In this document: positions 1 through 8,555 of the stretch, piece after piece
Numbering within the stretch: the first letter of the stretch is position 1
How the letters are laid out: every line of letters begins with the position of its first letter
NCBI RefSeq assembly: GCF_016755875.1
Contig: NZ_BNED01000005.1
Span: 1,302,001-1,366,000, forward strand
DNA: 64,000 bases
Origin: Streptomyces spororaveus
GTDB taxonomy: Bacteria; Actinomycetota; Actinomycetes; Streptomycetales; Streptomycetaceae
Direction of reading: 5' to 3'
Position numbers and translations under genes: made by a program
The notes under the pieces: generated by a model
What the model saw: only the letters and a program-made list of their open reading frames with translations
Database searches by the model: none
Told to the model about the DNA's origin: nothing

Positions 1-1
1 G

Positions 2-361
2 TGCACCTCCAGCATGTGGGGGGTGACGCCCACGGTCACCACCAGCGGTGCCTGGTCGGTGTCGATGCAGGACGGCGCCCCGATCAGCGCCACCATGGGC
101 CTGCCGGTCGGCGGTCTGGTGGTCCAGACGAGCGGGCTCGCCTCCTGTACGGTCACCGCCGCCCCCACCGCCCCGGCGTCCGTCGGCGGCACCTGGGCCA
201 ACGGCGCTCCGTCGACCCTGACCTTCACGAACGCCTCCGTACCGGTCACGGTCACCGGCGGCTTCGGCTGCCCGACGAGCGCGACCACGTCCACCTTCAA
301 CGCGGTCTACAAGGTCGCCGACACCACCGATCCGGCGCAGCAGATCACCGTCGGCCCCTGA
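2..361 (+). CDS. Secreted protein of unknown function, C-terminal part
   Basis: The frame is open from the window edge, so the N-terminus and any signal peptide are missing. About 119 residues are visible. They are rich in Thr, Ser, Val, Ala and Gly, alternate like beta strands, and carry three cysteines (one at the window edge, one in the LASCTVT segment, one in the GFGCP segment). This looks like a small exported beta-sandwich protein. I do not recognise a named family. The gene ends just before a very strong hairpin and converges on the acylase gene. Confidence 0.6.
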   Translation, partial: CTSSMWGVTPTVTTSGAWSVSMQDGAPISATMGLPVGGLVVQTSGLASCTVTAAPTAPASVGGTWANGAPSTLTFTNASVPVTVTGGFGCPTSATTSTFNAVYKVADTTDPAQQITVGP

Positions 362-396
362 GCGGCCCGGCCCGACCGGCCGGCCAGGCCGGCTTC

Positions 397-438
397 CGGC
401 CCGCCGGCCCCCGGAGGAATCCGGGGGCCGGCGGGCCG
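397..438. terminator. Strong bidirectional terminator hairpin
   Basis: Perfect inverted repeat with 19-bp arms (397-415 and 420-438) around a GGAA tetraloop. It lies between the convergent secreted-protein gene ending at 361 and the acylase gene ending at 479, so it can serve both. There is no U-tract, which is usual for Streptomyces. Confidence 0.8.
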
Positions 439-478
439 CCGTGCGCGGTGCGACCTCGCGCCGCTGCGCCCCGCACCG

Positions 479-3235
479 TCAGCGGTGTGCGGCGAACTCC
501 GTCACCTGCTGGTAGGTGGGCCGGTTCTGCCAGTTGATCTGCGGATGCGCGAGCCCGCCGACCGGGCGCTGCACGATCGAGTCGGCGCACCACTGGTTGC
601 CGGCCGCGCAGGTCCCGTCGGCCGGGTAGACGGCCGCGGGGGTGGCGGCGGCCGCCTGCTTCAGTGTCGTGGCCACGGCGTCGCGGCACGCGGGGAGCGA
701 GCCGCCCCCGCAGTAGACCTGGGACGGCGGATCGGCGACCGGCCGCCCGAGCACCATGCGCAGGTCCTCGTCGGCGTAGCCCCACCAGCCGTACTGGAAG
801 GCCGATCCGGCATGGGACCCGGTGGGCCCGTGGCCCGCGTTGGGTGCCTCGTCGACGGTCAGCGAGGCCCGCAGGGCGTCGTAGAGCGGTGCCCCGAGAC
901 CCGGCTCGAACTCGGCCTCGATCAGCAGCGGCCACCAGGCGTCCATGATCCGGACGGCGTCCGCGTGCGCGTACGTCCGGGAACCCTGGGCGGTCTCCTT
1001 GCGCTTGGCTCCGCTCGCCTGCCAGGCCTCCAGTTTGCCCATCGCCGCGCTCACCGCCGGATCGGTGACCGGTGCGCTGCGCAGGACGGCGAGCAGCTCG
1101 GGCAGCAGGTTCTCGGCCCGCAGGTCGGTGACGGCGGCCTCGGCCATGGCCTGGGTCAGCGTGGCCCGGGTCACCCCGCCCGCCGCGACGAGTGCGCGGA
1201 CGCGCCGGTCGAGGAGGTCGCCCCGGTGCACGGCGCCCATGCCGAAGCCGGCCGCCCCGTAGTCCTTGGCCTGCTTGTTGTTCCAGCTGATGTAGTAGTC
1301 CTGGCCGATGGACCGCGGGTGCTCGGCGAAGGGGGTGTAGGCGGCGGTGTTCGCGGCCGGGTCGAAGCCCTGCCACTCGTACTGCTGCCGGGCGAGCACG
1401 GGCAGGGCGGCGTCGACTCCGGGCGCCCGGACCGGGTTCGACCCGCTGTTGTAGTACGCCGCTTCGCGCGAGTCGGCGTAGAACCAGTTGAAGGCGTAGC
1501 CGATGTGTTCGGCGGCCTGCTGGAAGGTGCGGGCGTCCTTGACGTAGGAGGGGTCGTTCAGCATCTGGAAGCCGATGATCGAGTCGGCCTCGTGGCGGTA
1601 CGTGGAGCGCAGCGCCGCGTAGGCGACGGGTTTGCCCGCGACGGTGGCCCGGTGCGTGACGATGCCGTAGTGGGTGCGCCACACCTGCATCCGGTAGGAG
1701 CCGTCGGGGGTCGGGTCGGCGACGGACTTCTTCCAGGTGTTGGTGCGCTCCAGCTTCTCCATGGGCGTGCAGGTGCCGCGGTAGAGGTAGTGCGCACTGG
1801 CCTTGGTGGGCGCCTGCCCGCCCGGTTCGCACAGCTCCACGGCGAAGGTGTCGGTGATGTCCTGCCCGGCGGAGGTGGCGCTCCACGCGTAGTCCTGGCC
1901 GCGGCCGAGCTGGACGTACATGCTGACGCCCGCGAAGGAGGCGCCGCGGGCGCTGATCCCGGGTCCCTGGAGCTCCTGGAGCATGAGGAGCTGGGGTGCG
2001 AGGTAGCCGGTCTGCGGGCCGAACACGGCCACCGGGTGGCCGCTCGCGGTGTGCGCTCCGGAAACGAGCAGGGCGTTGGACATGCTCTGCTTGACCGGCT
2101 TCGGCGGGTCGGCGGCCTCCTTGGCGGTCGCCGCGCCCGTACGGTCGTACACGAGCTGCTCGGCGACGGCGGATCCGGCGTCCGGGAGCGCCGAGCCCTG
2201 CGGGTTCGCGGGCTTCTGGGCGTAGGGGAAGCTCGTACCGTCGTGGACGGTGAGCACGGCCTCGGGGTCGTTGCGCTGGCGGAAGGACTCCCAGACCCGG
2301 GTGCCCTCCTCCAGACCGTACTTCTGCTGGGCGGCCAGCAGGGACAGCGCGGCCTGGACCTCGCCGCCTCCGCCGCCGCCGAAGAGGCCGCCGACGACGG
2401 AGGCGAGGGCGATCAGGTCGGTGATCCTGAAGGGCTGGATCTCACCGGCGTTGGTGATCGAGTCGATGTGCCCGGTGAGGACGTACTCGCCGGGGAAGTA
2501 GCGGCCGCTCTTGGACTGGGTGCGGTAGAGGTTGATGCCGTCCACGTACGCTTGGGCGTCCTCCATCGCGAGGCGTCCGCGCTCGCCCTCCGTGGTGCGG
2601 ATCCGGTCCACCTGGGCCTGGAGGTCGGCCTCGGTGTACGGGGCCTGCGGCCAGAACTGCTGCTCCAGGCCCTGGTTGGCGAGGGCGCCGCCGGCGAAGG
2701 GGGTCAGGTCCCCGCGGCCGACGTGCCGGAAGAGGTCCATCTGCCAGAGGCGGTCCTGGGCCGCGGCATAGCCCGCGCCGAAGGAAGTGCCGTAGCGGGT
2801 GGTGCCCTTGATGTGGGGGACGCCGGTCTTCTTGTCGCGGGTGATGGTGACGTCGGGGCGCGGGCTGCTGGTGGACTCGACCTGATCGGCGGGAACTCCG
2901 AAGGAGGCGTTGTTGAAGAAGTCGTTGACCTTGGCGTCGGTGAGCCCGGGATAGCCGGCCACCAGGGAGTCGTAGCGGGCCAGTTGGTCCGAGGCGTGGG
3001 CCGGCATGGTCCCGAAGGCCTTGTGCAGCAGGATCTGGGTGAGCGTCGCGTTGCCGTTCTGGCCGGGCGGCAGGATGTCGGAGCACTGGTTGCCGCAGTA
3101 GTCGGCGACGGGAAGCGGTACGGGGTCGTCGGCGGCGGCCGCGGCCGCGGGGGCGAGGGGGGACACGAGGGCAGCGCCGAGGGCGATCAGCCCGGCGGCG
3201 ACGGCGGTTCTCATGCGTGCGGTGGGACGTCGCAT
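479..3235 (-). CDS. Secreted penicillin acylase family amidohydrolase
   Basis: N-terminal nucleophile hydrolase of the penicillin/acyl-homoserine-lactone acylase family (918 aa), which cleaves amide bonds of acylated small molecules. Residues 1-35 form a signal peptide with two arginines and an Ala-rich cleavage region, so the enzyme is exported. The alpha-chain region (about 130-370) contains the family segment GYAAAQDRLWQMDLFRH. The beta chain should start at Ser386 in the motif SNALLVSG, where the precursor would be cut and the Ser becomes the nucleophile. The ATG follows GGAGG at good spacing. It is transcribed alone, and its substrate (beta-lactam, acyl-homoserine lactone or lipopeptide) cannot be told from sequence. 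Confidence 0.88.
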   Translation of the reverse strand: MRRPTARMRTAVAAGLIALGAALVSPLAPAAAAAADDPVPLPVADYCGNQCSDILPPGQNGNATLTQILLHKAFGTMPAHASDQLARYDSLVAGYPGLTDAKVNDFFNNASFGVPADQVESTSSPRPDVTITRDKKTGVPHIKGTTRYGTSFGAGYAAAQDRLWQMDLFRHVGRGDLTPFAGGALANQGLEQQFWPQAPYTEADLQAQVDRIRTTEGERGRLAMEDAQAYVDGINLYRTQSKSGRYFPGEYVLTGHIDSITNAGEIQPFRITDLIALASVVGGLFGGGGGGEVQAALSLLAAQQKYGLEEGTRVWESFRQRNDPEAVLTVHDGTSFPYAQKPANPQGSALPDAGSAVAEQLVYDRTGAATAKEAADPPKPVKQSMSNALLVSGAHTASGHPVAVFGPQTGYLAPQLLMLQELQGPGISARGASFAGVSMYVQLGRGQDYAWSATSAGQDITDTFAVELCEPGGQAPTKASAHYLYRGTCTPMEKLERTNTWKKSVADPTPDGSYRMQVWRTHYGIVTHRATVAGKPVAYAALRSTYRHEADSIIGFQMLNDPSYVKDARTFQQAAEHIGYAFNWFYADSREAAYYNSGSNPVRAPGVDAALPVLARQQYEWQGFDPAANTAAYTPFAEHPRSIGQDYYISWNNKQAKDYGAAGFGMGAVHRGDLLDRRVRALVAAGGVTRATLTQAMAEAAVTDLRAENLLPELLAVLRSAPVTDPAVSAAMGKLEAWQASGAKRKETAQGSRTYAHADAVRIMDAWWPLLIEAEFEPGLGAPLYDALRASLTVDEAPNAGHGPTGSHAGSAFQYGWWGYADEDLRMVLGRPVADPPSQVYCGGGSLPACRDAVATTLKQAAAATPAAVYPADGTCAAGNQWCADSIVQRPVGGLAHPQINWQNRPTYQQVTEFAAHR

Positions 3236-3399
3236 ACGTGCTCCTCCGTGGGGGGCAGGAACCGGTCACGGGGAGGGTACTGGCGGGACTACCACTCAGT
3301 AAGATGAATGACCGTCACTTTTTGTGGACGGGGTCCCCGATCGCCCCCGGTGCCGAAAATCCGTTGCCGCTGCGGCGCGGGCGGGCGAAGCTCGCCGAC

Positions 3400-3717
3400 A
3401 TGGACCAGAGCACCGAACACCAGCCGTCGCAGCCCGCGGCCACCCCGCGCCCGCCGCGACGGGACGTCTCCGACCTCTTCTCCGGCGGCCGCCTCACCGT
3501 GATCCCGCGCAAGGCCGCCCGGCGCGAGCAGTTGCTCGCGCACCTCACGGAGACCCTCTTCGCGGTGGGCCAGGACTACACGGAGCCCGAGGTGAACGAC
3601 GCACTGCGCACCGTGCACGAGGACTGCTCGGCGCTGCGGCGCTATCTGATCACCTCGGGCCGGCTCACGCGGACCCGTGACGGTCGGACCTACCGGCGGT
3701 CGGCGATCACCCTGTAG
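3400..3717 (+). CDS. DUF2087 family protein
   Basis: Small soluble protein (105 aa with this start). The C-terminal 75 residues match the DUF2087 pattern: an FSGGRLTVIP segment, a helical part, and a closing segment with an invariant-looking aspartate and RRYLI, ending in a GRTYRR stretch. Family members are often fused to winged-helix regulators, but no helix-turn-helix is visible here. The ATG at 3400 has no good ribosome site. An in-frame ATG at 3304 would add 32 residues that do not look conserved. The 3' end overlaps the convergent phosphoesterase gene by 28 bp. Confidence 0.7.
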   Translation: MDQSTEHQPSQPAATPRPPRRDVSDLFSGGRLTVIPRKAARREQLLAHLTETLFAVGQDYTEPEVNDALRTVHEDCSALRRYLITSGRLTRTRDGRTYRRSAITL

Positions 3718-4454
3718 TGGGTCGTCAACCGCCCGTCGTCACCGATCACATGGAAGGCGACGGCCGGCGGCTCGTCGAGGTGCACGTGCTCGGAGGACCC
3801 GGTCGGCGCCTCCCACGGAAGCCGCAGCGTGGAGACCACCCCGGGCGCGACCAGCACCGGCCGGCCCGCGAAGGTGGTGGCCGCGGCGGTGTGCGCGTGC
3901 CCGCACAGGAAAGCGGTCAGGTGCGGGTGGCGCTCCGCGAGGGCGGCGAGCCGCTCCTCCCCGAACTGGCGGATCCCGTCCACGTACGGAGTGTTCAGCG
4001 GCACCGGCGGGTGGTGGAAGGCGACCAGGACCGGGGTCTCCGGCGGGGTTTCGGTCAGCACGCCGTCCAGCCAGGCCAGGGTGGACTCCTCCAGGAAGCC
4101 GTGGTCCTCGCCGGGGACGGACGAGTCGCACACGGCGAGGACGAATCCGTCGCCGCGCAGCACCTGGTCGACGGGCTCCGTGGAGGGGGACGTCTCCCCC
4201 AGCAGTCCGCGGCGGAACGCCGCGCGCTCGTCGTGGTTGCCGGGGCAGACCACCAGGGGGTGGCGCGAGCGCAGCAGCTTGGCGGCCTCCTCGTACTCGG
4301 CGTCCGCGGCGTGGTCGGCTATGTCCCCGCTGACGAGTACGGCGTGCAGGTCGTACGGGAGCGCGTCGAGGTACTCCATGACGGCGCGGGTGCGGTCGGC
4401 CGCGCGCCGGTCACCGTCGAGATGGACGTCGCTGAGGTGGGCGATCACGATCAC
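3690..4454 (-). CDS. Metallophosphoesterase, CpdA-like
   Basis: Calcineurin-like phosphoesterase (254 aa), cytoplasmic. The metal-ligand blocks are in order: DVH near the N-terminus (HLSDVHLDGD), GDIADH, the GNHDE block, and GHAHT near residue 190. This matches the cyclic-nucleotide phosphodiesterase CpdA/Icc subgroup, although members also act on other phosphodiesters. The GTG start sits 9 nt after AAGGAG. The gene converges on and overlaps the DUF2087 gene by 28 bp. The substrate is not settled by sequence. Confidence 0.85.
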   Translation of the reverse strand: MIVIAHLSDVHLDGDRRAADRTRAVMEYLDALPYDLHAVLVSGDIADHAADAEYEEAAKLLRSRHPLVVCPGNHDERAAFRRGLLGETSPSTEPVDQVLRGDGFVLAVCDSSVPGEDHGFLEESTLAWLDGVLTETPPETPVLVAFHHPPVPLNTPYVDGIRQFGEERLAALAERHPHLTAFLCGHAHTAAATTFAGRPVLVAPGVVSTLRLPWEAPTGSSEHVHLDEPPAVAFHVIGDDGRLTTHYRVIADRR

Positions 4455-4545
4455 GTGCGGTGTCTCCTTCGTCTCTGGTCAAGAGAGGGGTGGACACCCA
4501 TTCAACATGCCGAACCGCCCTCCGCCCGGGCCGGGTTGTCCCCGG

Positions 4546-5859
4546 TCAGCGCTCGGTGCGCTGCCGCCGCGCGCGGCGCGTCAGCACCCACCCGGCCGCC
4601 GTGAGCGCGACGGCGCTCCCGGCGAGGGGGGCCACGGCGGCTCCGGTGGAGGCGAGCGCACCGCCGGCGGGGGTGGCGTTCGCAGCACCTCCGCCCACAG
4701 CGCCTTCGTTCACGGCACCCCCGACCGTGGCGCCCCCGACCGTGGCGCCCCCGACCGTGGCGCCGGCCGAACCGCCGCCTCCGGAAGCAGGGGTGCCGGA
4801 GGTGCCGGAAGCGTCGGAGGAACCGGAGGAACCGCCCGCAGCGGCCGAACCGCCGCCGGAGCCTGCTGTCGTACCTCCCGTGGAGCCGGTCGGTCCGGCC
4901 GAGCCGTCGCCGCCCGTCGTGGCGTCCGCGAGGGTGACGGTGAGGGTGGCCGCGGCGCTGTGGGCCGTACCGGCGTCATTGGTGAACTCGGCGCGGTAGC
5001 GGCGGCCGTTGTCGGCGGCGGCGGCCGTGAAGGTGTACGTCGGCGAGGTCGCGCCCTCCACGGACCGCCAGGTCCGGCCCGCGTCCGTACTGGCCTGCCA
5101 GGCGACGGTGGGCCGCGGGGTCCCCTCGGCCTCCGCCGTCAGCGAGACCCGGGTACCGGCCGCGACCGACCGGTCCGCCGGGTTCCTGGTGACGTGAGGG
5201 GACGTCACCCGCTCCAGCCGGTCGATCTTCCCCGCGACCGGGTCCGACACGAAGACGACCGCACCACCGGGTGCGACGGCCACGGCCGCGCTGCCCGACT
5301 GCGCGTGCATTCCGCGGAGTACGAGCGGCTTCGCCACCTCCTGGAGGTCACGGGTGCGGTGGACGGTGAGCGCTCCGTCGTCGTCGCTGCCCGGCTGCGA
5401 GGTGTCCCCCGCGTCCTGCCACACGACGAACGCCTCGTGCATCGTGGCGTCGAAACCCACCGCGCGGGGCATGTCGGTGCCCGCGCCCCGCAGGGTGCCC
5501 AGCCGTTCGCCCGTCGCGTCGTGGACGACGACGGTGGTGCCCAGCCCGACCCACACGGCACCGGTCTCGGGATCCACCTCCGTGAAGCCGCCGAACCCTT
5601 CACCGGCGGGGAGCGCGACCGTCGCGGTGACCTGGAAGGTGGCCGCGTCGATCCGGTACATCCGGCGGTCGGCCGTGTCCGTGAACCACACCGTGCCGCG
5701 CGCCGCGTCGACCGCGAACCCGTCCCCGCCCTCCAGCGTGACGGAGCGCTTCACCACCGCGGTCGCGATGTCGACCTCCGACAGTACGGGGCCCTGCGCG
5801 ACCAGCACCGTCGAGGGGGTGAGCCCGGCGGTGGCGTGGGTGACGGCCGCACCCGGCAC
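4546..5859 (-). CDS. LAxTG surface protein, downstream part of a gene split by TGA
   Basis: This 437-aa frame begins with GTG directly after the TGA that ends the 5860-6324 frame, in the same reading frame, so the two look like one protein interrupted by a stop. It continues a YVTN/YncE-type beta-propeller (residues 1-215), followed by an Ig-like domain (about 217-310), a Gly/Ser/Ala/Thr linker, and a cell-wall sorting tail with LASTG, a hydrophobic segment and RRARRQ. LAxTG is the motif used by Streptomyces class E sortases. Alone it has no signal peptide and could not reach a sortase, so it is functional only if the TGA is read through; otherwise it is a pseudogene fragment. Confidence 0.7.
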   Translation of the reverse strand: MPGAAVTHATAGLTPSTVLVAQGPVLSEVDIATAVVKRSVTLEGGDGFAVDAARGTVWFTDTADRRMYRIDAATFQVTATVALPAGEGFGGFTEVDPETGAVWVGLGTTVVVHDATGERLGTLRGAGTDMPRAVGFDATMHEAFVVWQDAGDTSQPGSDDDGALTVHRTRDLQEVAKPLVLRGMHAQSGSAAVAVAPGGAVVFVSDPVAGKIDRLERVTSPHVTRNPADRSVAAGTRVSLTAEAEGTPRPTVAWQASTDAGRTWRSVEGATSPTYTFTAAAADNGRRYRAEFTNDAGTAHSAAATLTVTLADATTGGDGSAGPTGSTGGTTAGSGGGSAAAGGSSGSSDASGTSGTPASGGGGSAGATVGGATVGGATVGGAVNEGAVGGGAANATPAGGALASTGAAVAPLAGSAVALTAAGWVLTRRARRQRTER

Positions 5860-6324
5860 TCACGCGCCCGCCGCGGCGGCGTCGCCGTCCTTCGCGGTAC
5901 CGATGCCGCGCAGCGGATAGAGGAAGACCGCCCCGTCTCCGGGAAGCGGAGCGAGCAGCTGCCGTACCGCCCGCCGGCCGAGCGCGCCCGTGGGCCCGGG
6001 AGCCTGGCCGACGGTGCTGCGCACCCGGCCGTCGGCGGGGTCCAGGACGTGCAGCCCGCTCTCGTTGACGTCGGCCGTCTCGGTCAGGTCGTCCGAACCG
6101 ACGTACAGCTTCTTCGAGTCCGGGTGCAGCAGCAGGTCACGGGGTTTGCCCGCCGCGCCGAACCGCGCCACCGACCGGTACGCGACGGTGGCCTGCGCTC
6201 CTTCGGCCCCCTCGCCCCCGGCCGCCGATACGGGACTTCCGGTGGCGGCCGAGACCAGCACGAGCACCAGGGCGGCGGATGCGGCGCCCGCGCGAGCGGG
6301 GGTGAGGGGGTGTCGCGGTGTCAT
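5860..6324 (-). CDS. Secreted beta-propeller protein, N-terminal part ending at an in-frame TGA
   Basis: This 154-aa frame starts at an ATG with AGGA 6 nt upstream, 42 bp after the upstream secreted-protein gene, in the same transcript. It encodes a signal peptide (residues 1-34) and the first blades of a propeller (KPRDLLLHPDSKKLYVGSD, then LHVLDP). Blades are short repeats, so one protein spanning both frames (4546-6324, about 591 codons) would form a complete domain. The stop lies in an Ala/Gly-rich loop, which is consistent with a single-base change. The iron box upstream of the operon should also control this gene. Confidence 0.7.
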   Translation of the reverse strand: MTPRHPLTPARAGAASAALVLVLVSAATGSPVSAAGGEGAEGAQATVAYRSVARFGAAGKPRDLLLHPDSKKLYVGSDDLTETADVNESGLHVLDPADGRVRSTVGQAPGPTGALGRRAVRQLLAPLPGDGAVFLYPLRGIGTAKDGDAAAAGA

Positions 6325-6366
6325 GGCTTCCTCGTCGAAGGGGCGGGAATCTGGCCCGGAGCGGGG

Positions 6367-6909
6367 TCAGTTGAAGGTCACCGGGACATGGACGTCGTAC
6401 GTGCGGTTCGCGGAGTTGAAGTGGTCGGCGCGCGTGACGACGGCGCACTCGACCGTCTCGCCGCAGATCTGACCGCCGCCGAGGTCGGCCTTGACGTGGA
6501 TGGTGACGCTGAAGGTGCCGCCCGGGCCGAACCTGGAGGTGTTGGCCAGGGTCCCGCCGAAGGTGTTGTTGACCCAGTGCGAGGCGCCGGTGGTGCCCGA
6601 CTGGTCCGAACCGCCCAGGCAGGGGGTGGGCTTGCTCGCGCCCGGTGCGCCGCTGACGGCGCACAGGCTCACGTATATGCCCTTGGCGGGGTTGTAGCCG
6701 CTGCCGGTGACGGTGACGTTCTGACCGGCCGCGGCGGCTGTGGACGGCGCGGTGAGGCTGAGGGCGAAGGTGCTCGCACCGTCCGTGACCGTACGCGTCG
6801 ACGTGGCGGCGGAGGCGGTTCCGGCCGCGCCGACCGCGAGCGCGACGGCGGCGGAGGCGGCGACGGCCGCGCGGACGGCGGTACGGGGCAGGAAGGCAGC
6901 ACGCATCAC
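6367..6909 (-). CDS. Iron-regulated secreted Ig-fold protein, neocarzinostatin-like
   Basis: Exported protein (180 aa). Residues 1-34 are a signal peptide ending in ASA. The mature part is all-beta, with the segment VTVTGSGYNPAKGIYVSLC and four cysteines in two pairs: one pair flanking a Gly/Pro loop and one close pair (C-x5-C). That pattern recalls the neocarzinostatin apoprotein fold. The GTG start has AAAGG 7 nt upstream; an ATG lies one codon later. It is the first gene of an iron-box operon with the split LAxTG propeller protein. A role in iron or heme capture is inferred from regulation and surface location only. Confidence 0.65.
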   Translation of the reverse strand: MMRAAFLPRTAVRAAVAASAAVALAVGAAGTASAATSTRTVTDGASTFALSLTAPSTAAAAGQNVTVTGSGYNPAKGIYVSLCAVSGAPGASKPTPCLGGSDQSGTTGASHWVNNTFGGTLANTSRFGPGGTFSVTIHVKADLGGGQICGETVECAVVTRADHFNSANRTYDVHVPVTFN

Positions 6910-6944
6910 TGGAACACCTTTCAGACACGGGAATTCGCAAGAAC

Positions 6945-6963
6945 TGAGGTAAGGCTAACCTAA
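6945..6963. promoter_or_regulatory. Iron box (DtxR/IdeR/DmdR1-type operator)
   Basis: The 19-mer TGAGGTAAGGCTAACCTAA matches the DtxR-family consensus TTAGGTTAGGCTAACCTAA at 17 of 19 positions. It lies 36 bp upstream of the GTG of the 6367-6909 gene, where a repressor would block the promoter. In Streptomyces the repressor is DmdR1. Derepression under low iron is the expected behaviour. Confidence 0.85.
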
Positions 6964-7064
6964 TTTCGATCAAGGCGGCACTCCTGGTTCGCGCCATCTC
7001 CCCCGCCATGACGTCCGGTCAACTCGCCTTCCCCGCCGGCCTGTCGGTGGCACCGGACAACAGA

Positions 7065-7100
7065 ACGGCCCGGCCGCGCCGTGCAGCGCGACCGGGCCGT
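7065..7100. terminator. Terminator hairpin after the flavin oxidoreductase gene
   Basis: Perfect 9-bp arms ACGGCCCGG (7065-7073) and CCGGGCCGT (7092-7100) with an 18-nt loop. It lies 28 bp past the stop of the oxidoreductase gene on the minus strand. Confidence 0.65.
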
Positions 7101-7127
7101 GTCAGGGCACCCCTGGGGGGCAGGTCC

Positions 7128-8555
7128 TCACCCCCGGTAGGTCTCCAGCAGCCGCAGCCAGACCTCACTGATGGTCGGGAACGACGGAACCGCATGCCAC
7201 AGGCGCTGGATCGGGACCTCCCCCGCGACCGCGACGGTGGCGGCGTGGATCAGTTCGGCGGCGCCGGGGCCGACGAAGGTGACCCCGAGGAGGACCTCGC
7301 GGTCGAGGTCGACGACCATGCGGGCCCGGCCCTTGTAGCCGTCGGCGTACAGACCGGCGCCGGAGACCCCGGACATGTCGTAGTCGACCGCGCGCACCCG
7401 GAGCCCGGCCCGTTCGGCCTCGGCCAGGGTCAGGCCCACGGCGGCGGCCTCCGGATCGGTGAAGACCGCCTGCGGGAGGGCGCGGGTGTCGGCGGTCGGC
7501 GTGTGCGCGCCCCAGGGCGCGGTGTCCAGCGGGGTGCCGGCCGCGCGGGCGGCGATCACGGCGCCCGTGATCCGGGCCTGGTACTTGCCCTGGTGGGTGA
7601 GGAGCGCACGGTGGTTGACGTCCCCGACGGCGTACAGCCAGTCGTGCCCGGGCACCCGGCACGTGTCGTCCACGTCGATCCACCGGCCGGCGGGCAGGCC
7701 CACGGTGTCCAGCCCGATGTCCTCGGTCCGCGGCGCGCGGCCCGTCGCCATCAGCAGCTCGTCGCCCTCCAGCATCTCGCCGCCTTCCAGGACCACCCGG
7801 ACGGGGCCGGTCGAGCCGTCTCGTACGACCGCCTCCACGGACACTCCCGTACGGACCACCGCCCCGGCCTCGCGCAGCGCGTCGGCGACCAGTTCTCCCG
7901 CGAAGGGCTCCATCCGCGGCAGCAGCCCGGAGCCGCGCGCGAGGACGGTGACCTGCGAGCCCAGGGCCTGCCAGGCGGTGGCCATCTCGACAGCCACCAC
8001 CGAGCCGCCCACGATCAGCAGCCGGCCGGGGGCCTCCTGCGCGGAGGTGGCCTCGCGGCTGGTCCAGGGGCGGGCCCCGGCGATTCCGGGGAGGTCCGGG
8101 ATCACCGCCCGGGTGCCGGTGGCGACGACCACCGCGTGGCGGGCCGACAGGATGTGGTGCTCGCCCTCGGGGCTGGTGACGGCGACCTTGCGGACCCCGT
8201 AGAGCCGGCCGTGGCCCCGGTACACGTGGGCGCCGATCGAGTCGATCCAGTCGATCTGGCCCTGGTCCTTCCAGTCACCGGTCCAGTAGTTGCGGTGCGC
8301 GAGTACGGCCGCCGTGTCCAGGGGCCCCTGGACCGCCCCGGCGAGGCCCGGCACCCGGCGGGCGTCGGCCCGGGCCAGCGCCGGGCGCAGCAGTGCCTTG
8401 CTGGGGATGCAGGCCCAGTACGAGCACTCGCCGCCCACCAGCTCGCTCTCGACGAGCGCCGTGCTCAGCCCGGCGGCGCGGGTCCGGTCGACGATGTTCT
8501 CACCGGCCGGTCCTCCACCGAGGACCACTACGTCGTACTCCACCGCTTCCGACAC
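7128..8555 (-). CDS. FAD-dependent pyridine nucleotide-disulfide oxidoreductase
   Basis: Flavoprotein of the dihydrolipoamide dehydrogenase/mercuric reductase family (about 475 aa). The FAD-binding GGGPAG lies at residues 13-18, the redox-active pair Cys44-x4-Cys49 sits in GGECSYWACIPSK, a second GGSVVAVE NAD(P)-binding motif is mid-protein, and there is a C-terminal dimerisation domain. The usual C-terminal catalytic His (HPT-x-SE) is replaced by Phe (FPTISE), so electron transfer to a typical disulfide substrate is doubtful. I chose GTG at 8555 over GTG at 8561 because GGAAGG is 5 nt upstream of the former and runs into the latter. No E2-type partner is nearby. Confidence 0.85.
   Translation of the reverse strand: MSEAVEYDVVVLGGGPAGENIVDRTRAAGLSTALVESELVGGECSYWACIPSKALLRPALARADARRVPGLAGAVQGPLDTAAVLAHRNYWTGDWKDQGQIDWIDSIGAHVYRGHGRLYGVRKVAVTSPEGEHHILSARHAVVVATGTRAVIPDLPGIAGARPWTSREATSAQEAPGRLLIVGGSVVAVEMATAWQALGSQVTVLARGSGLLPRMEPFAGELVADALREAGAVVRTGVSVEAVVRDGSTGPVRVVLEGGEMLEGDELLMATGRAPRTEDIGLDTVGLPAGRWIDVDDTCRVPGHDWLYAVGDVNHRALLTHQGKYQARITGAVIAARAAGTPLDTAPWGAHTPTADTRALPQAVFTDPEAAAVGLTLAEAERAGLRVRAVDYDMSGVSGAGLYADGYKGRARMVVDLDREVLLGVTFVGPGAAELIHAATVAVAGEVPIQRLWHAVPSFPTISEVWLRLLETYRG

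Noticed and set aside
485..3307. Open frame of 940 codons opposite the acylase gene
   Set aside because: Shadow of the acylase gene; the minus-strand frame has the signal peptide and catalytic motif.
3829..6963. Open frame of 1044 codons on the plus strand across the iron-box operon
   Set aside because: It is antisense to the secreted-protein operon; no start context and no recognisable domain.
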